The position numbers and the translations under genes were made by a program. From positions 496,001-560,000 of the forward strand of contig JADJLP010000001.1 in assembly GCA_016710065.1 (NCBI GenBank): a DNA stretch of 64,000 nucleotides. Reading direction: 5' to 3'. Positions within the stretch are counted from its first letter, which is position 1; the number at the start of each line of letters is the position of its first letter. The DNA is from Candidatus Ideonella esbjergensis (GTDB lineage Bacteria; Pseudomonadota; Gammaproteobacteria; Burkholderiales; Burkholderiaceae_C). The notes beneath the pieces were generated by a model, which worked only from the letters and a program-made list of their open reading frames with translations, did not search any database and had not been told where the DNA came from. Below are positions 63,000-64,000 of the stretch, in pieces.

Positions 63000-63956
63000 A
63001 TGAGCGCGAGCCACCCCCATCACGATGCTGATCACGACCACGATCACCACCACGAAGAGCATGCCCACCACGGCCACCACCACGGTCGCGTCAACCACGA
63101 CCGCGCCTTTGCCATCGGCATCGCGCTGAACCTGGGCTTTGTGGCCATCGAGGCCTACTACGGCTGGCAGATCGATTCGCTGGCATTGCTGGCCGACGCC
63201 GGCCACAACCTCAGCGACGTGGCAGGCCTGGTGCTGGCCTGGGGCGGCGCGCTGGCCGGCCGCCTGCGGCCCGACGCGCGCCACACTTACGGCTGGCAGC
63301 GCGCCAGCCTGCTCGCGGCCTTTGTGAACTCACTGTTGCTGCTGGTGGCCATGGGCGCGCTGGCGCTCGAAGCCGTGCAGCGCCTGGGCTCGCCGCTGCA
63401 ACCGGCAGGCATCACCATGATGGTGGTGGCCGGCGTGGGCATCCTCATCAACACCGCCACCGCGCTGCTGTTCATGCGTGGCAGCCATGGCGACCTGAAC
63501 ATCCGCAGCGCCTTCCTGCACATGGCGGGCGACGCCCTGGTCTCGGCCGGCGTGGTGGTGGCCGGCGCGCTGGCGCTGAAGTTCAGCTGGGCCTGGATCG
63601 ACCCGGTGGTGAGCCTGCTGATTGCTGCAGTGATCGTCTACAGCACCTGGGATCTGTTTCGCCAATCGCTGCACCTGCTGTTCGACGGCGTGCCAGATGC
63701 GGTGAACCTGCACGAGGTGCACGCGCTGCTGCGCGGCCTGCCCGGCGTGGTGCGCGTGCACGACCTGCACGTTTGGGCCATGGGCAGCGCGCAAGTGGCG
63801 CTGACGGCGCACCTGGTGATGCCCGAGGGCGGCGCCGACGATGCCTTTCTGAAGCACGCCACCGACGAGCTGCACGAGCACTTCGACATCGATCACGTGA
63901 CGCTGCAGGCGGTGCGCGAGCCCTTCAGTGAGGGCTGCGGCCCTGTGGCCCACTGA
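63000..63956 (+). CDS. Cation diffusion facilitator metal exporter
   Basis: 318 residues. A His-rich N-terminus (HPHHDADHDHDHHHEEHAHHGHHH within residues 5-28) precedes six membrane helices. The metal-site segments are LLADAGHNLSDV in helix 2 and FLHMAGDALVS in helix 5. A cytoplasmic C-terminal domain (LPGVVRVHDLHVWAMGSAQ) follows. The type is CzcD/ZitB-like, exporting zinc, cobalt or cadmium; the specific metal is not determined. It is 12 nt after the MFS gene, so likely in the same operon. Confidence 0.92.
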   Translation: MSASHPHHDADHDHDHHHEEHAHHGHHHGRVNHDRAFAIGIALNLGFVAIEAYYGWQIDSLALLADAGHNLSDVAGLVLAWGGALAGRLRPDARHTYGWQRASLLAAFVNSLLLLVAMGALALEAVQRLGSPLQPAGITMMVVAGVGILINTATALLFMRGSHGDLNIRSAFLHMAGDALVSAGVVVAGALALKFSWAWIDPVVSLLIAAVIVYSTWDLFRQSLHLLFDGVPDAVNLHEVHALLRGLPGVVRVHDLHVWAMGSAQVALTAHLVMPEGGADDAFLKHATDELHEHFDIDHVTLQAVREPFSEGCGPVAH

Positions 63957-64000
63957 GGCCCGTTGCAGCGGGTGACCGCCAACTGCCAGAGTGCAGGATG

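Overview
The window comes from the chromosome of a high-GC betaproteobacterium, most likely in Burkholderiales, family Comamonadaceae (Acidovorax/Hydrogenophaga-like). This rests on the gene order pilMNOPQ-aroKB-dgt-gltBD followed by an mla operon, on a zwf-hexR pair facing tal-pgi, and on the character of the proteins. No species is claimed. No rRNA, tRNA or CRISPR was seen.

Layout. 1-5 kb: type IV pilus assembly genes pilMNOPQ (pilM cut by the window edge). 5-6.7 kb: a large Ig-like lipoprotein inserted between pilQ and aroK. 6.8-9.6 kb: aroK, aroB, dgt. 9.7-10.4 kb: a solitary REP-associated-type transposase. 10.5-16.8 kb: gltBD, ending in a clear terminator. 16.9-21.1 kb: mlaFEDACB for outer-membrane phospholipid transport. 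21.2-26.2 kb: central carbon genes, zwf-hexR on minus and tal-pgi on plus, with a HexR-like operator next to zwf. 26.3-36 kb: mixed accessory metabolism: HAD hydrolase, AraC and Crp/Fnr regulators, an isochorismatase/DJ-1/GlxA-regulator operon, an M20 amidohydrolase, a molybdopterin oxidoreductase and a zinc peptidase lipoprotein. 35.6-37.8 kb: a small set suggesting storage polymer/lipid metabolism (PHA-system protein, acyl-CoA-binding protein, wax ester synthase/DGAT).

38.1-49.5 kb: a flagellar block (flgFEDCB minus; flgA, flgM, flgN plus; an unknown gene, fliA, flhG-like, flhF and flhA minus). It stops abruptly after flgF and at flhA, and copies of one dispersed palindromic repeat lie at both ends. 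49.9-52 kb: three lower-GC orphan genes, each followed by an integron attC-like site, with no integrase in view (a CALIN-type cassette cluster). 52.06-53.1 kb: a complete IS1595-family element with 8-bp target duplication, inserted into a copy of the same dispersed repeat. 53.2-56.9 kb: fdhD, a DUF1653 gene, an AhpD-like gene, apbC/mrp and mobA; with the oxidoreductase at 32 kb these form a molybdenum/Fe-S theme. 56.9-57.5 kb: repeats and a decayed DNA methyltransferase. 57.6-58.8 kb: an alpha/beta hydrolase. 58.8-64 kb: an arsenic operon (arsR, arsI, two LMW-phosphatase-type arsenate reductases, acr3, MFS exporter) followed by a CDF metal exporter.

The most unusual content is the integrase-less cassette cluster with its IS, the repeat family that marks rearrangement points around the flagellar block, a hook protein with an alanine-rich insertion of about 95 residues, an FlhG-like protein without a P-loop, and an MlaA with no lipidation cysteine.
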